From Amphibalanus amphitrite (lineage: Eukaryota > Arthropoda > Thecostraca > Balanomorpha > Balanidae), in contig NW_024882951.1 in NCBI RefSeq assembly GCF_019059575.1, positions 96,427-160,426 of the forward strand: a DNA stretch of 64,000 bases, written 5' to 3'. A model generated the notes under the pieces. It saw only the letters and a list, made by a program, of their open reading frames with translations, did no database searches and had not been told where the DNA came from. Each line of letters starts with the position of its first letter. Position 1 is the stretch's first letter. The position numbers and the translations under genes are program-made. Positions 9,314 to 22,085 of the stretch are shown one piece after another.

Positions 9314-10480
9314 CAGCTGAATGCTGTGACATTTTTTTTTCATCAAAATCTCACCTTTTTCATACATATAAACTGCCTCACATAGTACCCTGTCTGCCGG
9401 GACGCCGGAGCCAAGGAGGAGACCGGGTCACACGCCGAGCAGCTGCTGCCATTAAGGCGGCTGACGCCCCGAGATCAAACGTTCGCCGACGGGTGGAGTA
9501 CACACAAACCATCCGGCGCCGAGCCAGTCCGAGACACTCCGGCGCCATGACATCCGTTCGCAGCAGCTGTATGGGCCAGCCGCCCCCACCATCGCTAGAG
9601 CCAGGGCAGGAAGGGCATCCGGTGCAGGCTGGTGTAAAGGAAACGTCGCATCCGGCGCAGCCCAGAACCGACACCCGGCGGAAATCGAGTGTGAAAACGT
9701 CACATCCGACACCGGCAACGGGGGCCGACTCCAGCGGAAACAGCGGAGGAGGGGAGAAATCCGAAGCTTCGGCCACGCCGGACGTGCTTCCTCTCGAAGC
9801 CCCGGTCAGGGGCTGCCGCCGGAGATCAGCCAGGAAAGGACCGATTAACTGTCCCGGTCACAGAAATCGACCCCCCGCCGGAACCGGATAACCAAAGGAA
9901 TAAAATCGGACCGCAGAAGAGGAGAGGGACAGGACACCCGGGGAGTCTCTGCCGGCGGGACCAGTGCTCTCTTCCTCTGACTCTCTGGTGCAACACTCAT
10001 CAAGAACAAGACCAATCTTCGACGCCGCCAAAATCAAGTGAGTCATCAGCAGAAGGCTGCCTGCCACTCCCAGCCCTCCAGCCATGCCCACCACACACGC
10101 ATTCTCTCCCCCTTCCCCCATATCTACCGGGCGTCTACCCCAGTCTAGACCTACCGTCCCGTAGGGTCAGGCCTTGCCACCATTAGCAGATAGGGACAGC
10201 TGCGGGGTTGAATGATGGGAATCGGGGCGGCAGTGCGGCAATGGTTCATTTACATTTGTGTCGGAGCCGGGACCATTTGCCGACCATTTACGCTCCTTTG
10301 TACGCGACCGCCAGGGCCGGGGGTAGGTGTGAGGACGGGATAGGAGGGGTGAAAGTTCTGACATCATTAAGTGACGTCATGCGGCACCGGTCCCCGTCCG
10401 TCGGGCCAGCGCGCCGCCAATGGTCGGAACCATTTGGTAACGTGTCACTTGATGCGCCGCGATGCTGTCACTAATTAAGT
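9314..10480. other. GC-rich block, no recognised gene
   Basis: CpG-rich sequence with an open frame of 132 codons at 9493-9891 (+) coding for a Pro/Ser/Thr/Arg-rich, low-complexity peptide with two near-repeats (ETSHPAQPRT, KTSHPTPATG). It resembles no domain I know. It could be a 5' exon or CpG-island remnant, or chance. Nothing else is recognisable up to 10480. Confidence 0.3.
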
Positions 10481-13065
10481 CTAGAATTAAGCATTAAGGT
10501 AGGCCGCGCCTGTTAGGGTTAGGTTTAAGTAAACAACGGGATTGACAAGTTGACAATCTCGAGTACGATTTACCAATAGCACATTGGTTAGTTTGTCATT
10601 AATTGTCCGTGTAGTGTAAAATAAAGCGTGAAAATTTAAACAACCTGTCTGGGAAAGGGAAAGGGGTAGCTATTTTGCGTTGCGAGACGAGTATCAAGGA
10701 GGTCACTGACGCCAGAAACAACCACTTACGATTAGTGGTCAGATGGTCAAAACATGACGCCGCGCACCACGCACAGAGCGACCAGGGTTGAACACTATGT
10801 ACACGCAGCGGAGCGGTCGGTCGGGCCAGGGGGTCAACTGTCACCACGACGGAGCTATGAGCGCCGGGCTTGGCTTATAACCCAGATTTGAGTCAGCAAC
10901 ACTTCATTGTGCGGTCCATTGGGTATACCGAAAGCAGATGAGATTAATGTCGTCCAGAATTTTCACGAAATGAACAGTCATTTGGTACTAATTCCAGTCA
11001 CTAGCATACAATATTTTATGTTTATGCGAAGTTCCAAAATGTTCTTTTTTTTCACCTGTAAGTGAATACCCGCCTCACCAACCGTCAGCCCACCAATTCA
11101 TGCCTTGTTTCGCCTAATTACCATCAGCGTTCAGAAAGCCGTGACGAACACACGCACCCTAGACTTGAATCGACATTTAACGAAAAATCGCCGCCAATAG
11201 TGACTCGAGCGCCTAATATAATGCCGTCTATTAATGAAAGTCTCAAGGAGTCAATAAAACCAACTTTTAACGGAAGGTGAAATCAGAAATGCGCCTCATT
11301 ACATATCGTCAAGACTTGTCCTGTGAATTCAGCGCTTGGTCCCCGGGCAAGGATACCTTCAAGCGATCGGTTACATTTATCCTTGCATTGAGAACCCAAA
11401 CCAGTCATAGCTTACTATTACGCATTTTTGTCATACCCATGATAGACGCCTTACGTTGCTTCGAGGAACGCAAGGTGGTCACATTTACATCGAACCGTTC
11501 AATACGTATTACAAACCGTTCAATACGTGCTCGTGCAGGATTTCTCTAACAAGAATAGGTTACAGGACAAGTGATAGGGTTTCCCACTCCGTAGTAATCG
11601 GCATTTTAAATCATGTTTGTCTTATCAAGTTTAAGTATCGCCTTCCCAGACCCCTGAACGCGCGGCACGACCTTAAAATTATGCAACCACGACAAAGAGG
11701 TTCGTGCAACGAACTCAGTAACGTTCATAATTAGACCTCAGTTCGATGCGGTTAGCTCGGGTTTTCGTTAATCTTTCACGGTTCCGCGCGCAGCCGTACA
11801 GGCTTACTGCAAAACCCATCCCACAGCATGAAAGGGAAGGGCCACTTTGGGCATCCACAAGCGTCAATTCCACTTGCGGTGTGACCCCCGGTCAGAACGG
11901 CACGCCACTAGCGCCACCTACAAAGAATTACCTAGCGCCGACCACGCGCGGTCCGGCCAGCGCCACCGCACAGACTGATGAGCACTTGCGTGCCGTCTGG
12001 TGTCAGTTAGAATAAGCTCTGGTTCCCAGTCCTGCCGTGAGAAGTCGCAGCGGTGGTACACACTATGCGTGCTGACTTCGCCTAACGATAACAGGGTCTC
12101 TCATAATATCGACGCGAAACTCGGTTATATCCCGGTATCTCACAAAATTAAGCCCTTGGAAAAAAAAACCGATAGCTTTTAACGCATGAGTACGGTCAAG
12201 TTACTGATAACCAAGCGGGTTGATACCTTATTGTTCAGTGAGTAAATGCGACAGCGTGCTAATGTTACCGAAGAAGATCGGTCAAGGAAGTCGTTGAATC
12301 TCACGCCATGGATGCCGCCGATACCACCGCCGACCGGGGAAGCGCGACGACTTACACAGCTCTCAGTTGTGCCCCCGACGCGATCAATCCGGCACGCCGT
12401 TTGATCATCCTGACTGGGAAGAAATGATAATTCGAGTCAGGTTAAGTGCGCCTGGTCTACTTCGGTGTCATTTGCTCGTTGTATCAGTCCAGTTCGAGTG
12501 AATTTTTAAGTGTTTGATGGTTTCAATTGGCTATATGTTCAACTTCTGTGTACCAAAATTTAGATAAATTTGTGAGGCCATCTGCCATAGGTGACAGCCA
12601 TAGGTGAAATTTTGTAAGCATCATTTCATGTAAGCTCATGATAATTGAATCTTTTTTTTTGCAATCACTTCACTGATTGATGGCAATTATGTGAATGGTT
12701 GATCCCCGCACAAAGATAAATTTTAACACAATGAACAGGACGTGGGCGTGATCCCACTCAAATTTGGGCAACCAATCGCGTTTGGGTTTGAAAATCGCAC
12801 CTTAACAAGATTAGTCAGACATGTTCCATCACATCGCATCAAAGGACTTAACAGCCAGAGACAAACTAACGAAATGTGAACCCCAGCCCTTCTTCAAGCA
12901 TGAGACCAACGTCTCCATAGAAGGTACTTTGATTACACCCTTGCACAAACATTTGTTAAATCATTAAGATATGTAAATTAGAAGGATTACATGATAGCTC
13001 AGTTAACATACACCAAGGCGAGTTAATTCATTTTCCTTGCCCCAAGCACTCCCCACAGCTGGCCT
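10481..13065. other. Gene-free stretch
   Basis: I see no gene or family signature. Several short overlapping ORFs (11062-12182) look like chance. It holds one short telomere-like run (GTTAGGGTTAGG, 10515-10526) and the first copy of a diverged dispersed repeat (12620-12760). Confidence 0.4.
12620..12760 (+). repeat. Diverged dispersed repeat, copy 1
   Basis: CATTTCATGTAAGCTCATG, then a T-rich tract, a CACTT.a.TGaTTGATGG block and the GTGATCCCACTCAAAT block recur in the same order and spacing near 15546-15680 (CATTTCATGTGAGCTCATG..., GGTTGATGGGAATTACTG, TTGATCCCATTCAATAT). The similarity is clear but low, so the family is old and unidentified. Confidence 0.45.
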
Positions 13066-15090
13066 CAGGGACCGCGGATTCAAATTCTCGTAGGGTGTGC
13101 AAGATGTGGCGATTGGGCCCCCATCTCACGCCGGGCCCCTTCCAAAAAGTCAGCGCCGCCACTGCTCCGGAATAAGCCGGTTCTAAGGAAGCGGGGCGGG
13201 AAAACCTTCAAAATTGACGGTCGTAAGATGACTGAGCGAGCATCTTACGGTCAGGAGATGCATTAGCAGAGTAAATGCACATGCATACATGCAACGTGAT
13301 CCAAATCGATCTCCGATTTTCCCAAACAGGCCCCTAAAGGCTTACAGTGACCTTCAAGGGCCCCTACGGGCCTCAGAGAGCCCTTTTGCACAGTTGATGT
13401 TGGTACACTTCTTTTTATCATGGATTACATGAATTAGTTTAAAAATAAAACACGGCCGGCGGGATGTTTGGGCCCATCGATTTGGCCCCTATAACCTATG
13501 GGGGTCTGGCCTCCGGCCCTCTTAGCTTCCCCATTGCTCTACGGCCCACACGCTGGCTTTGGGGCCCCATAAAGGCCGCACGCCAGCTCCTGAGACCCAA
13601 CGCCGGCAATCACCGGCGCACCGCACACGGTCTTTGAAGGTCCCATAACGGCCTCTGGAATACCTCATGTTACATGTACATAGAAATATGGATGCCCACG
13701 CCACTTCTTGGGCCCCCACACCAGGCTCTTTGACACCGTTCGCCGGCTCCATGGGGTACCAACTACTACCAAGCAAGCTCGCCTGGAGGTCCCCCACCGT
13801 CTCTTGGCGCCCGAGTAGCCTCGATGCCTGAATAGGGCCCCGAGACATCGACCTTGGCCAAAAAGCGTTCGTGTAGGCCCTCAGAAACTGGTGTGAGCCC
13901 TGAGATAACTGTGTGGGCTACTCAGGCACTTCTGTCGGGTCATCATGCATCGATTTAGGTCCGAGCTAGTGAGGGTTATCAGAAGCATCCTTTAGCCCTG
14001 CGACTTCAGAGGTTGGTGTGAGATCCTAAAAAAGAAAGTGAGGGCACTCCGAGGCTTGCAAAGGGCTTTTCCTCGGAGGTCAGCCTTGGCCGAACGGCGT
14101 TCCTCAAACTGGTGTAGGGCGCTGAGATTACTGAAAGTGACTCTCGAGTATTGGCATGGGGCCCTCAACTATCAGCACGGAGCCCTCAGGAGCCGGTAAG
14201 GGCTCCTCTGCGGCATGCATAAGCCATCCGATCTCAGAGGCCGGTGTGAGATCCTAAACAAGAGCTGAGTGGACTTAAAAACCTGCGTAGGGCCCTCAGA
14301 GATCAGCTTTGACCAGACGGCGGTCGTGGACGCCCTTAGAAACTGACGTAGGGGCCGCCTCAGTCGGTCGGCCCTCTCACATCCGCCTGGGGATCTCAGG
14401 AATCGGCCTGGGGCCCTCAAGAGCCGGTTAGGGTCCTCGGAAAGTGGCATTATACCCTGAGATAGCTGTGTAAGGCCCTCGGGTAACGGCTTGGGGCCCT
14501 CGGGCATCGGCCTGCTCCCCCGGGCATTGGCCAGAGGTCCTTGGATATCGGTCTGGGGCCCCTCAAGAGCCGGTGAGGGCCTTCAGAAACTGGTATGGGG
14601 CCCTGAGATAACTCTGTGGGCTTTCAGGTGCTGATGCAGGACCCTTAGGCATCGGCCCCAAGAGGGGTTAAGGAGGGCAGGGGGCAAGGGGCCCTCAAGA
14701 GCCGGTTAGGGCCCTCAGAAACTGGCGTGGATCCCTGAGCTAGCCATGTAGGTACTCAGACACCGGCGGGGGACCTTTAGACATCGACTTGGGGCCCTCG
14801 GGCATCGGCCTGGGCCCTCAAGAGCCGGTGGGAGCGCTAAAAAATGGCGTGGGTGGGGTTCTGAGATAACCCCTGAGATAACACTAGAACCTGTTCACGC
14901 CTTCAGGCACCGGTGCGGGACCATCAGGCTCGCGCGGGGGCCCTCGAGAATCGGCTTGGGACACTCAAGCGCCAGGGCCGCATGGGCCCCCACAACGAAC
15001 TGTGGGTGTGCAAAAATAGGTGTTTGCACACCCTCAGGATATTCAGGGTGTGCAATGGCACACCCTGCCCCCCGGAATCCGCGGTCCCTG
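13066..15090. mobile_element. hAT-like non-autonomous element with internal minisatellite
   Basis: Terminal inverted repeats CAGGGACCGCGGATTC at both ends are followed inward by AGGGTGTGC. Perfect 8-bp TSDs GCTGGCCT lie at 13058-13065 and 15091-15098. An 8-bp TSD and a CAGGG terminus are hAT hallmarks. There is no transposase; most of the interior is a degenerate tandem repeat. Confidence 0.85.
13320..14960. repeat. Degenerate GC-rich minisatellite inside the hAT element
   Basis: Repeats of about 25-30 bp built on GGGCCCTCA + AGAGCCGGT / GAAACTGG / GGCATCGGCCT / GAGATAACTGTG recur in the same order, giving a loose higher-order period of roughly 150-200 bp. The ORFs across it (for example 14172-14507 minus) are products of the repeat. 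Confidence 0.7.
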
Positions 15091-15098
15091 GCTGGCCT

Positions 15099-16865
15099 GG
15101 TAAACATCAAGGATCACCCGTCCTGTTGCTATTGACACAGCTGATGACTGATGGGCATGAGCAACTATGTGACCTTGCCGCGCCGAGCATCCCGAGCCTC
15201 CACCCCGATCTCATGTGCAACATGGAAAGCTACTGAATATCACCACTGTGATTATAGTTTGGAAGAATATTTTGAAATTACGGAGGGCCGACTATTACAA
15301 ACCAGTATCAGGTAAGCAACGCCCAAATTCAGTCACAGTTTTTTTTTCTTCTTTCATTTACATTAGTGTCAGCCAAGAAATAAACTAACAGTTAAATTCT
15401 CATCATGATCAGAAAGGTTAATAGGAACAGCTCCTTGTGCCATCTAATTCAGACAATTGCTAAAAATTGACCAATCATTAGCTAATACAATAACTCCCCA
15501 GCCATTAATGGGCGGCACAGACCAAGACAACACTGCTAAAGCCATTTCATGTGAGCTCATGGTAATTCCTTTTGTCTATCACTTAGTCTGGTTGATGGGA
15601 ATTACTGAACGGGTTGGCCCCATACAGACAAAATTAAGTACAAGGAATAGTCTGCGGACTTGATCCCATTCAATATAAGGCTAATCTTACTCGAAATAGA
15701 CCATGCTCGTTAGCAAGATTGGCCAGTGATACGCCCCATTACCTAGCATCAGGAACATGACAAATTACCGAACGTCATCACTGCATTGACTGTGGTTGCT
15801 GGTTTTGATGAATACCTAGTCGGAATTTGAAGGTGGCAGACTATTACTAAATTGTAACAGGTATATCAGGAAGGCATCAAAATTTGGCTTAACCAAATTT
15901 CCTTTAAATACCAGCCAAGAAATAAGGCTACCAACTTAATCTTGATTTAGAATGGTCCACCCAAGGCCCTATATACCAGGTAAGGACACCAGCCGTTTGA
16001 CCTTGAACGCCGCCGGCCGGCCGATGACGTCATTGGAGGCAAGCCGGCTCGGCGGACACACAAGGCGAATGCATAACGGAGGGGCGTTGGAACGTTGCGG
16101 GAGCCGGGGAGATATTTTAATGTGGTTGCATACCACCATTGTTATGTTGATTGATCTACAGACTGCAATCTTTTAAACCCCGATGCATCCTAGGCCTGGA
16201 TGGTGCGTACATTCGTGGAACGATCACCCCGTCCGACGTCCGTGGTCGAAGCTGTCATATAGTATTAAAGACACTAAGACGGCCGACGGGTGCAATAACG
16301 GCGATCTGATCCCGTCTCTGGCGAATCTAGAGGGGTCGTAAAGGCCGAATCTGACCGTCTATTTTTAGGGAAACGGGGTGGGTGAATTGACAACCGATGG
16401 CTTAAGAGATGATGAGAAGGGATCCCGTCGTCGATTGTTGTTTGACAGACAACACATGTTGTACTGGGCGTATGACCATCAGAGGTAATGCCTGAACGTA
16501 GGCAAGCATAATTGTTCTGTCATACTGTTTAGGAATATAGAATGGTAATGGAGATTATTGAGGATATGATCTCTACATTACAGGAATTCACTAATTACTA
16601 CGGCCCATAGGGGCACCGCCGGAGCTGTTGTTTTGCCATCGGTCCCAGGCAACTCCAGGGAGCTGCAGTACCCGGCGGCCAAAGCGGCCACCTCGTCGAC
16701 TCGCAGGTCCTGTGGGATTCCGTGATGCTTTAGTGCTTCACCCACAGAAGCACGGGCATAGCAGTAGGATGTGGGGCTAGGTGTCTGTCCACCTCTTCAT
16801 TGAAAGAACAACGTATACAGCGCCTGGTCCCGCCGAAGCTCGGTATCGACCGTGACTTATTCACA
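15099..16865. other. Gene-free stretch
   Basis: No recognisable coding sequence. It contains copy 2 of the diverged dispersed repeat (about 15540-15690). The remainder is AT-rich sequence without visible structure. Confidence 0.35.
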
Positions 16866-17102
16866 ACTGGCGGATCCAGGAAGCGGTCTTGGACACTGCG
16901 GGGCCTTACCCCAAAAAGGTTTCTCGGAATTAATTTTAAAAAACTCGGATTTCGATTCCTTGCGCACTGCTGTGCAGTGTGATTAACCAACATTTCCTCA
17001 GAAAAGTTGTGAAGTTTTCTCTGATTCTCGAAAAGCGATTTCGGGCGCTGCCAATGTGGGGGAAGACATTTGCCCCAAATGCCTTCCCCTGGATCCGCCA
17101 GT
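16866..17102. mobile_element. hAT-like MITE (old)
   Basis: 237 bp with perfect 15-bp inverted termini ACTGGCGGATCCAGG. The outermost bases differ (AACTGG against CACTGG) and no TSD is preserved. The termini closely resemble those of the better-preserved hAT-like element at 23011. Confidence 0.6.
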
Positions 17103-17111
17103 GGGTTGCCC

Positions 17112-17372
17112 CACTCCGAGCTTGACTAAAAACGTCTTCAAACCCCACCAGAAACCGATGGTAAGGTGAATTTAAATCCAATAACTCATCTCTGTCTGCC
17201 AGCCTAGATATACAACACATGGTACGGCACCCGGCCCTGTCTGAGCTATGAGCCGATCGCGATATTTTCGGCTTTCCCCATCCCAAGCTCGATTAGAAAC
17301 GTTCTCCTTCCCCACCCGATTGCTGATGTCAATTCAAATTCAATACCTCATCTCTGTCTGCCCGACCATAAC
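17112..17372 (+). repeat. Diverged direct duplication (~90 bp, two copies)
   Basis: 17112-17204 and 17283-17372 share AGCT.GA.TA.AAACGT, an ATTcAAATcCAATA run and CTCATCTCTGTCTGCC in the same order. This is an old tandem duplication or two copies of a dispersed repeat. Confidence 0.5.
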
Positions 17373-18333
17373 CCATTCATTGCACACCGTTCAGCCCCGC
17401 CCCGCCAGAAGTATCCTAGCGCGCTGAGCATTTGCCTCCAGCCGCGTCATCGCGAGGCCCCGCGCGGCCCATAAATTAATACATTGCGCGAATAGCCGTG
17501 TCACCCCCCTGGGTCCACCCTCCACCCTGCAGGGACCTGAGCAACTCGCCCGCATTTCGGAATCTCTGTATTGTTTAAATTATTTGATGTTTTAATTATT
17601 TGATCATGGCAAAAGTAACCACTCATTATATCAAGTAATATACGCTGAATAACTTGTATTTTTTTTTGACTGTTTGCAAGTATATCCGGCCTGAACTAAA
17701 TTCTGCCCAACAGATAGTACCTACAAGAACCCTTTCATATTGTGCAGTAAATTCAAACTCGAGCCTCACACGTGGGTCTAGCAGGGCAAACAAGTGAATT
17801 ATATGACATGTCTCATGAAATTCTACAAAAAAAGGCAGTCAATGTATCATTTGAAATTGAGTCGAGTCCGGAGAATCAAACTGAGGCAAACTGTGCGCAC
17901 ACCTCACTTACCAGTCCGCCACAAATACTTACGAACCAAGAGGAATTACGGTAAAGATCTAGGTCCACTATCAAAATTTATCGATAACCCCACCCAAGTT
18001 ACAGTGAAACTAATAAAATTCCACAATTATCACTGAATCTACGCCGCGGCAAAAACCAGACATTTGAAAACCAGCGTGGGTTCAAGGTTAGGGAATTGCG
18101 AGAGCAAGATATGCCAACCAAGCGCGATTTGGTAGCCGAGGTCTGCGGTGTCGGCCGGGCGTAAAGTTTTTTTCTTCACCACACAGTTGTTGCGCAAACT
18201 GCCAAAGTTCCTGCCAGGCGTTAGGGTCCAAGAGCAATGCAAGCGGGGACATTGGGGTTCTGTCGGCAAAGAAGAAATATTCAAGTTCATTTTAAAAGTC
18301 TACCGCGCAATGTAGCATTCTTTTATTTCGTTC
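17373..18333. other. Gene-free stretch
   Basis: No coding signature or repeat structure visible apart from poly-T/A runs. Confidence 0.35.
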
Positions 18334-19249
18334 CAAGTGGCGCTACTCTGGCGGCGAATCTGGGAACTACTAACTGTACTCGGGCCATGTGACCTTGACC
18401 GGCTCCCGAGATTGGGGTCACGTGACGCTCGGCCTGCCGGCGGCCGGTCCCATGAGAAAATTCAAGTTTGCAGTGCAATTTTGCATTGACAGACACGGGA
18501 CACCATTGACATATGATTCTAGACTAGCATTCGATACAGCGTTTAATTTTACACAGATTGACACTAAATTCAAGAGATTATCCGCCATCACTTCATCGCA
18601 CTTTTTGTGTAACAGAGGGAATGTCCAGCCGACATTGCATTGCATGTTACGGCATGTTATAGCAATGGGATTATGGGAGCGTGCACTGTGGCCCATGATG
18701 TGTGCAGACTTATTGCTTTTGCCAAGAAGCAGAGCAATAACAATTTGAATCTGGAATCGTGTCCGAACGGGTCATTCACTGGCACCTACTAAGTACTAAT
18801 TAGGTATTCGAAACATCAAAATAACATCTCGTCACAGATTTCAATTTCCTTACTCGTTCATAGTTCAGTGTTCACGGCTCTCATTCTGCATTGCTGGGCC
18901 TGATAACAATAAACTTCGAGTTATGTCAAGATTCATGTTGACACGCACAATGCAATCGACCGATTCTAGATCAAGAAGGTGTCCGATAAAGTGCTCAATT
19001 CTTCACAGTATGGCGCTATTAAAAGGGAAATCTGCTATCACTTCACGGCACTAGTTGTGGAACAAAGCCATGCTGCATATTTCCCCGATGAGAGCGGGGC
19101 GTGGCCGTGAACGATGAACCCCATGATTGATTATTTTTTTTGCGAACAGCCAACGGAAGAATATATTGGTTTTAAAATCACAACCGGGAAAATATTTTAC
19201 GGGCTTTTCAATGATAATGATTATTCGAAGGATGAGGATACCTCGTCGC

Positions 19250-19532
19250 CAGGGCTGCGGAGTCGATGGATTTTCGGCGACTCCGACTCCGACTCCGACT
19301 CCGGTTTTCAAAAACCAGCTCCGACTCCGACTCCGACTCCGGGCAGAATTGTCGACTCCGACCGACTCCAACTCCCGACTCCGACTCCGCAGACCTAGCT
19401 CGACAGATTTTCGGTGACTCCGACTCCGGCTCGGGTTTCTAAAATCGACTCCGACTCCGACTCCGACTCCGGTCACAACTGTCGACTCCGACCGACTCCG
19501 ACTCCGACTCCGACTCCGACTCCGCAGCCCTG
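19250..19532. mobile_element. hAT-like MITE filled with a GACTCC microsatellite
   Basis: Inverted termini CAGGGCTGCGGAGTCG, and perfect 8-bp TSDs CTCGTCGC at 19242-19249 and 19533-19540. The interior is runs of (GACTCC)n broken by a few unique bases. The joined flanks CTCGTCGC-AGATTTC equal the uninterrupted satellite motif (GAAATCTGCGACGAG on the plus strand, e.g. near 32385), so the empty site is in the same window. Confidence 0.9.
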
Positions 19533-19725
19533 CTCGTCGCAGATTTCATTTTCCCTACATATCTTTATTTGGAGGCCCATGGAGCATTGCTAGCCAGACC
19601 TACGTTTCTATTGATTTTATTATCGACATGCACGATAAAATGTCGATTTTTCACAAGCTTTTGATAAAGCGTTCAATTCTGCACAAAACGACACTAAAAA
19701 TAAGGGATAATCCCACATAGTTTAA

Positions 19726-19834
19726 CCCTCACCGGCACAGGGTCGTACCACAGTACAGGGTCGTACAGGGTCGTACCAACTCCCCCCCCCCCTTGTGCTG
19801 TCGAAGGACTCAAAATGGCCTGTGCCGGCGAGGG
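19726..19834. mobile_element. piggyBac-like MITE, 109 bp
   Basis: Flanked by TTAA on both sides (19722-19725, 19835-19838). The 16-bp inverted termini CCCTCRCCGGCACAGG differ at one base. The interior has GGGTCGTAC repeats and a C run. TTAA target plus a CCC terminus is the piggyBac signature. Confidence 0.8.
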
Positions 19835-20353
19835 TTAATCGCATGTTTTGTGGAACAGAAGGGCCGTCATTGCATATTAACGCAATGGGAGCCTATCAGA
19901 GCGGCGTGTACTGTGTGCAGATTTGTTGCTTTTGCCAAGAAGAAAGGGAACGATAAATTGAATCAAGAATTTCATTTCATGAACTATCTAATGCTATTTA
20001 TTATTCGAAGAACAAGAACGCTGTTTTGTTGCAGCCTTTCAACTTTCTAGTTCATAGTTCGCGGCTCATTCGGCATTGCTGGGCCTGACAACAATAAACT
20101 TTGAGTTTTAGTATCAAGTTTTCCTATTGACGCGCAAAATAAAATGCCAATTATAGATAGCTGGTCGATAAAGCACGAATTTCTACGCAGTATAATGTTA
20201 TTAAAAAGGAAAAAATATGATGGAACTCCTCCGCACTTTTGTGAAACAAAACGATGTCGCATATTTTTGTGACGGGAGCGTGGCGGGTCCCGCGTGCGAA
20301 TATATGCCGGCTGATGTTTCTTGCCAACAAACGTAACAATAATTGGTTTGTAG

Positions 20354-22085
20354 CAGGGGCGGATCCAAGGGGGGGGTCACATGGGTCATGGCCCCCCCTT
20401 GAGGCCCGGGGGCCCAAAGACCTGCCAGGGGCACCACCGGCCTATCAGGGGTATCACAGTCCTGACAGGGGCACCACAGGACCACCAGGGGCACCACAGG
20501 CCTAGCAGGGACACCACGGGCCTGGTGCCCCTGGGCCCTGACAGGACTGTAACGCCCCTGACAAGCCTGAAGTGTCCCCGGCAGGGACGTGGTGCCCCTG
20601 ACAGGCCTGAGGCGCCCCTGCAAGGCCGGTGGTGCCCCTGGCAGGCCTGTGGTGTCCATGGTAGGCCTGTGGTGCCCTTGCTAGGCCTCTGGTGCCCCTG
20701 ACAGGCTTGTAATGCCCCTGGAAGGACTGTGGTGCCCCTTGGCCCTGACAAGCCTGAGGTGCCCGGCCATGACAGGCCAGTGGTGCCTTGCTAGGCCTGT
20801 GGTGCCCCTGGCAGGCCTGTGGCGCCCCTGGCAGGCCTCTGGTGCCCCTGACAGGCTTGCGGTGCCCTTGGAAGGACTGTGGTGTCCCTGGGCCCTGACA
20901 ACCCTGAGGTACCCCTGACAGGCCCGTGGTGCCCTTGTTAGGCCTGTGGTGCCCCTGGCAGGCCTCTGGTGCCCTTGCTAGGCCGCTGGTACCCCTGCGC
21001 CCTAAGAGGACTGGTGCCCCTGAAAAGTCTGAAGTGCCCCTCGGCAGGCCCGTGGTGCCCCTGACAGGCCCAAGGTGCCCCTGCGAGGCCGGTGGTGCCC
21101 CTGGCAGGTCTGTGGTGCCCCTGGCAGGTCTGTGGCGCCCCTGGCAGACCTGTGTTGACTGGTGCCCCTGCTAGGTCGCTGGTGCCCCTCACAGACCTGT
21201 GGTGCCCCTGGGCCTTGACAAGCCTGAGATGCCTGGCTATGACAGGCTCGTGGTGCCCCTGATAGACCAGTGGTGCCTTTGCTAGGCCTGTAGTGCCCCT
21301 GGCAGGCCTCTGGTGCCCCTGCTACCCCTGCGCCCGGCCGAGGACTATGGTGCCCCTGAAAAGCCTGAAGTGCCTCTCGACAGGCCCGTGGTGCCCCTGA
21401 CAGGCCCAAGTTACCCCTGCAAGGTCGGTGGTGCTCCTGGCAGGCCTCTGGTGCCCCTGGCAGGTCTGTGGTGCCCCTGGCAGGCCTGTGTTGACTGGTG
21501 CCCCTGCTAGGCCGCTGGTGCCCCTCACAGGCCTGCGGTGCCCCTGGAAGGACTGTGGTGCCCCTGCCCCTAGGGGTGCTCATGGGCCCAACAGGCCCGT
21601 TGTGCCCCTGACAGGCCTGTCGTGTATACTTGCTAGACCTGTGGTGCCCCTGCTTCCTGGCGGGCCTGTGGCGCCCCTACAAGGCCGTAGGTGCCCCTGA
21701 CAGGTTTGTGGTGTCCCTGGAAGGACTTTGGTGCCCCTGACAAGCCTGAAGTGTCAAGGACAGACCCTTTAGACGCCAGGGTCAAGTTCGTCGGACTGAC
21801 AACGATTCGCTTACCTGAAAACGTTCCTGGTAAGTACTCACTACTCAGCGTCCACAACACATATACACATAGCACATTCATATATACTTGCTTACAATTG
21901 GTAAATGTGGTTGTGGCAAAAGTTAAGATACTGACTAAAAATAAAAATTAAAAAGAAAAAACTGAAAATGGGGCACCACCAAAATGAAGTGGACGAAATC
22001 CGTTGAGTTTTTAATTTTGGGTATAGGTAGGGGCACCACTTGGATTCATGACCCTCCCCTTGGAGTTTTCCTGGATCCGCCCCTG
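20354..22085. mobile_element. hAT-like element, 1.73 kb, with 20-bp minisatellite
   Basis: Inverted termini CAGGGGCGGATCCA, and perfect 8-bp TSDs GTTTGTAG at 20346-20353 and 22086-22093. There is no transposase. About 1.35 kb of the interior is a tandem repeat. It is inserted in a foldback-arm satellite copy; the homologous uninterrupted site (reverse of CGATTATAGAACCAACGTATTAT) occurs repeatedly at 28-35 kb. Confidence 0.9.
20400..21770. repeat. 20-bp minisatellite (GGTGCCCCTGGCAGGCCTGT-like)
   Basis: A run of 20-bp units varying at a few positions (GCAGG/ACAGG/CTAGG/GAAGG; CCTGT/CCTCT/CTTGC), periodically interrupted by a 27-bp variant. It is inverted at its left end (CAGGGGCACCACAGGCC). 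All long ORFs here on both strands are repeat artefacts. Confidence 0.88.

Noticed and set aside
11062..12182. Cluster of overlapping ORFs as a gene
   Set aside because: Short, in different frames, no domains, no splice-linked continuation; consistent with chance.
19051..19476. RS-repeat-like ORF
   Set aside because: Produced by the (GACTCC)n microsatellite in a hAT-like MITE.
20201..21583. Long proline/glycine-rich ORFs on both strands
   Set aside because: Direct translation of the 20-bp minisatellite; frames are open only because the unit lacks stops.
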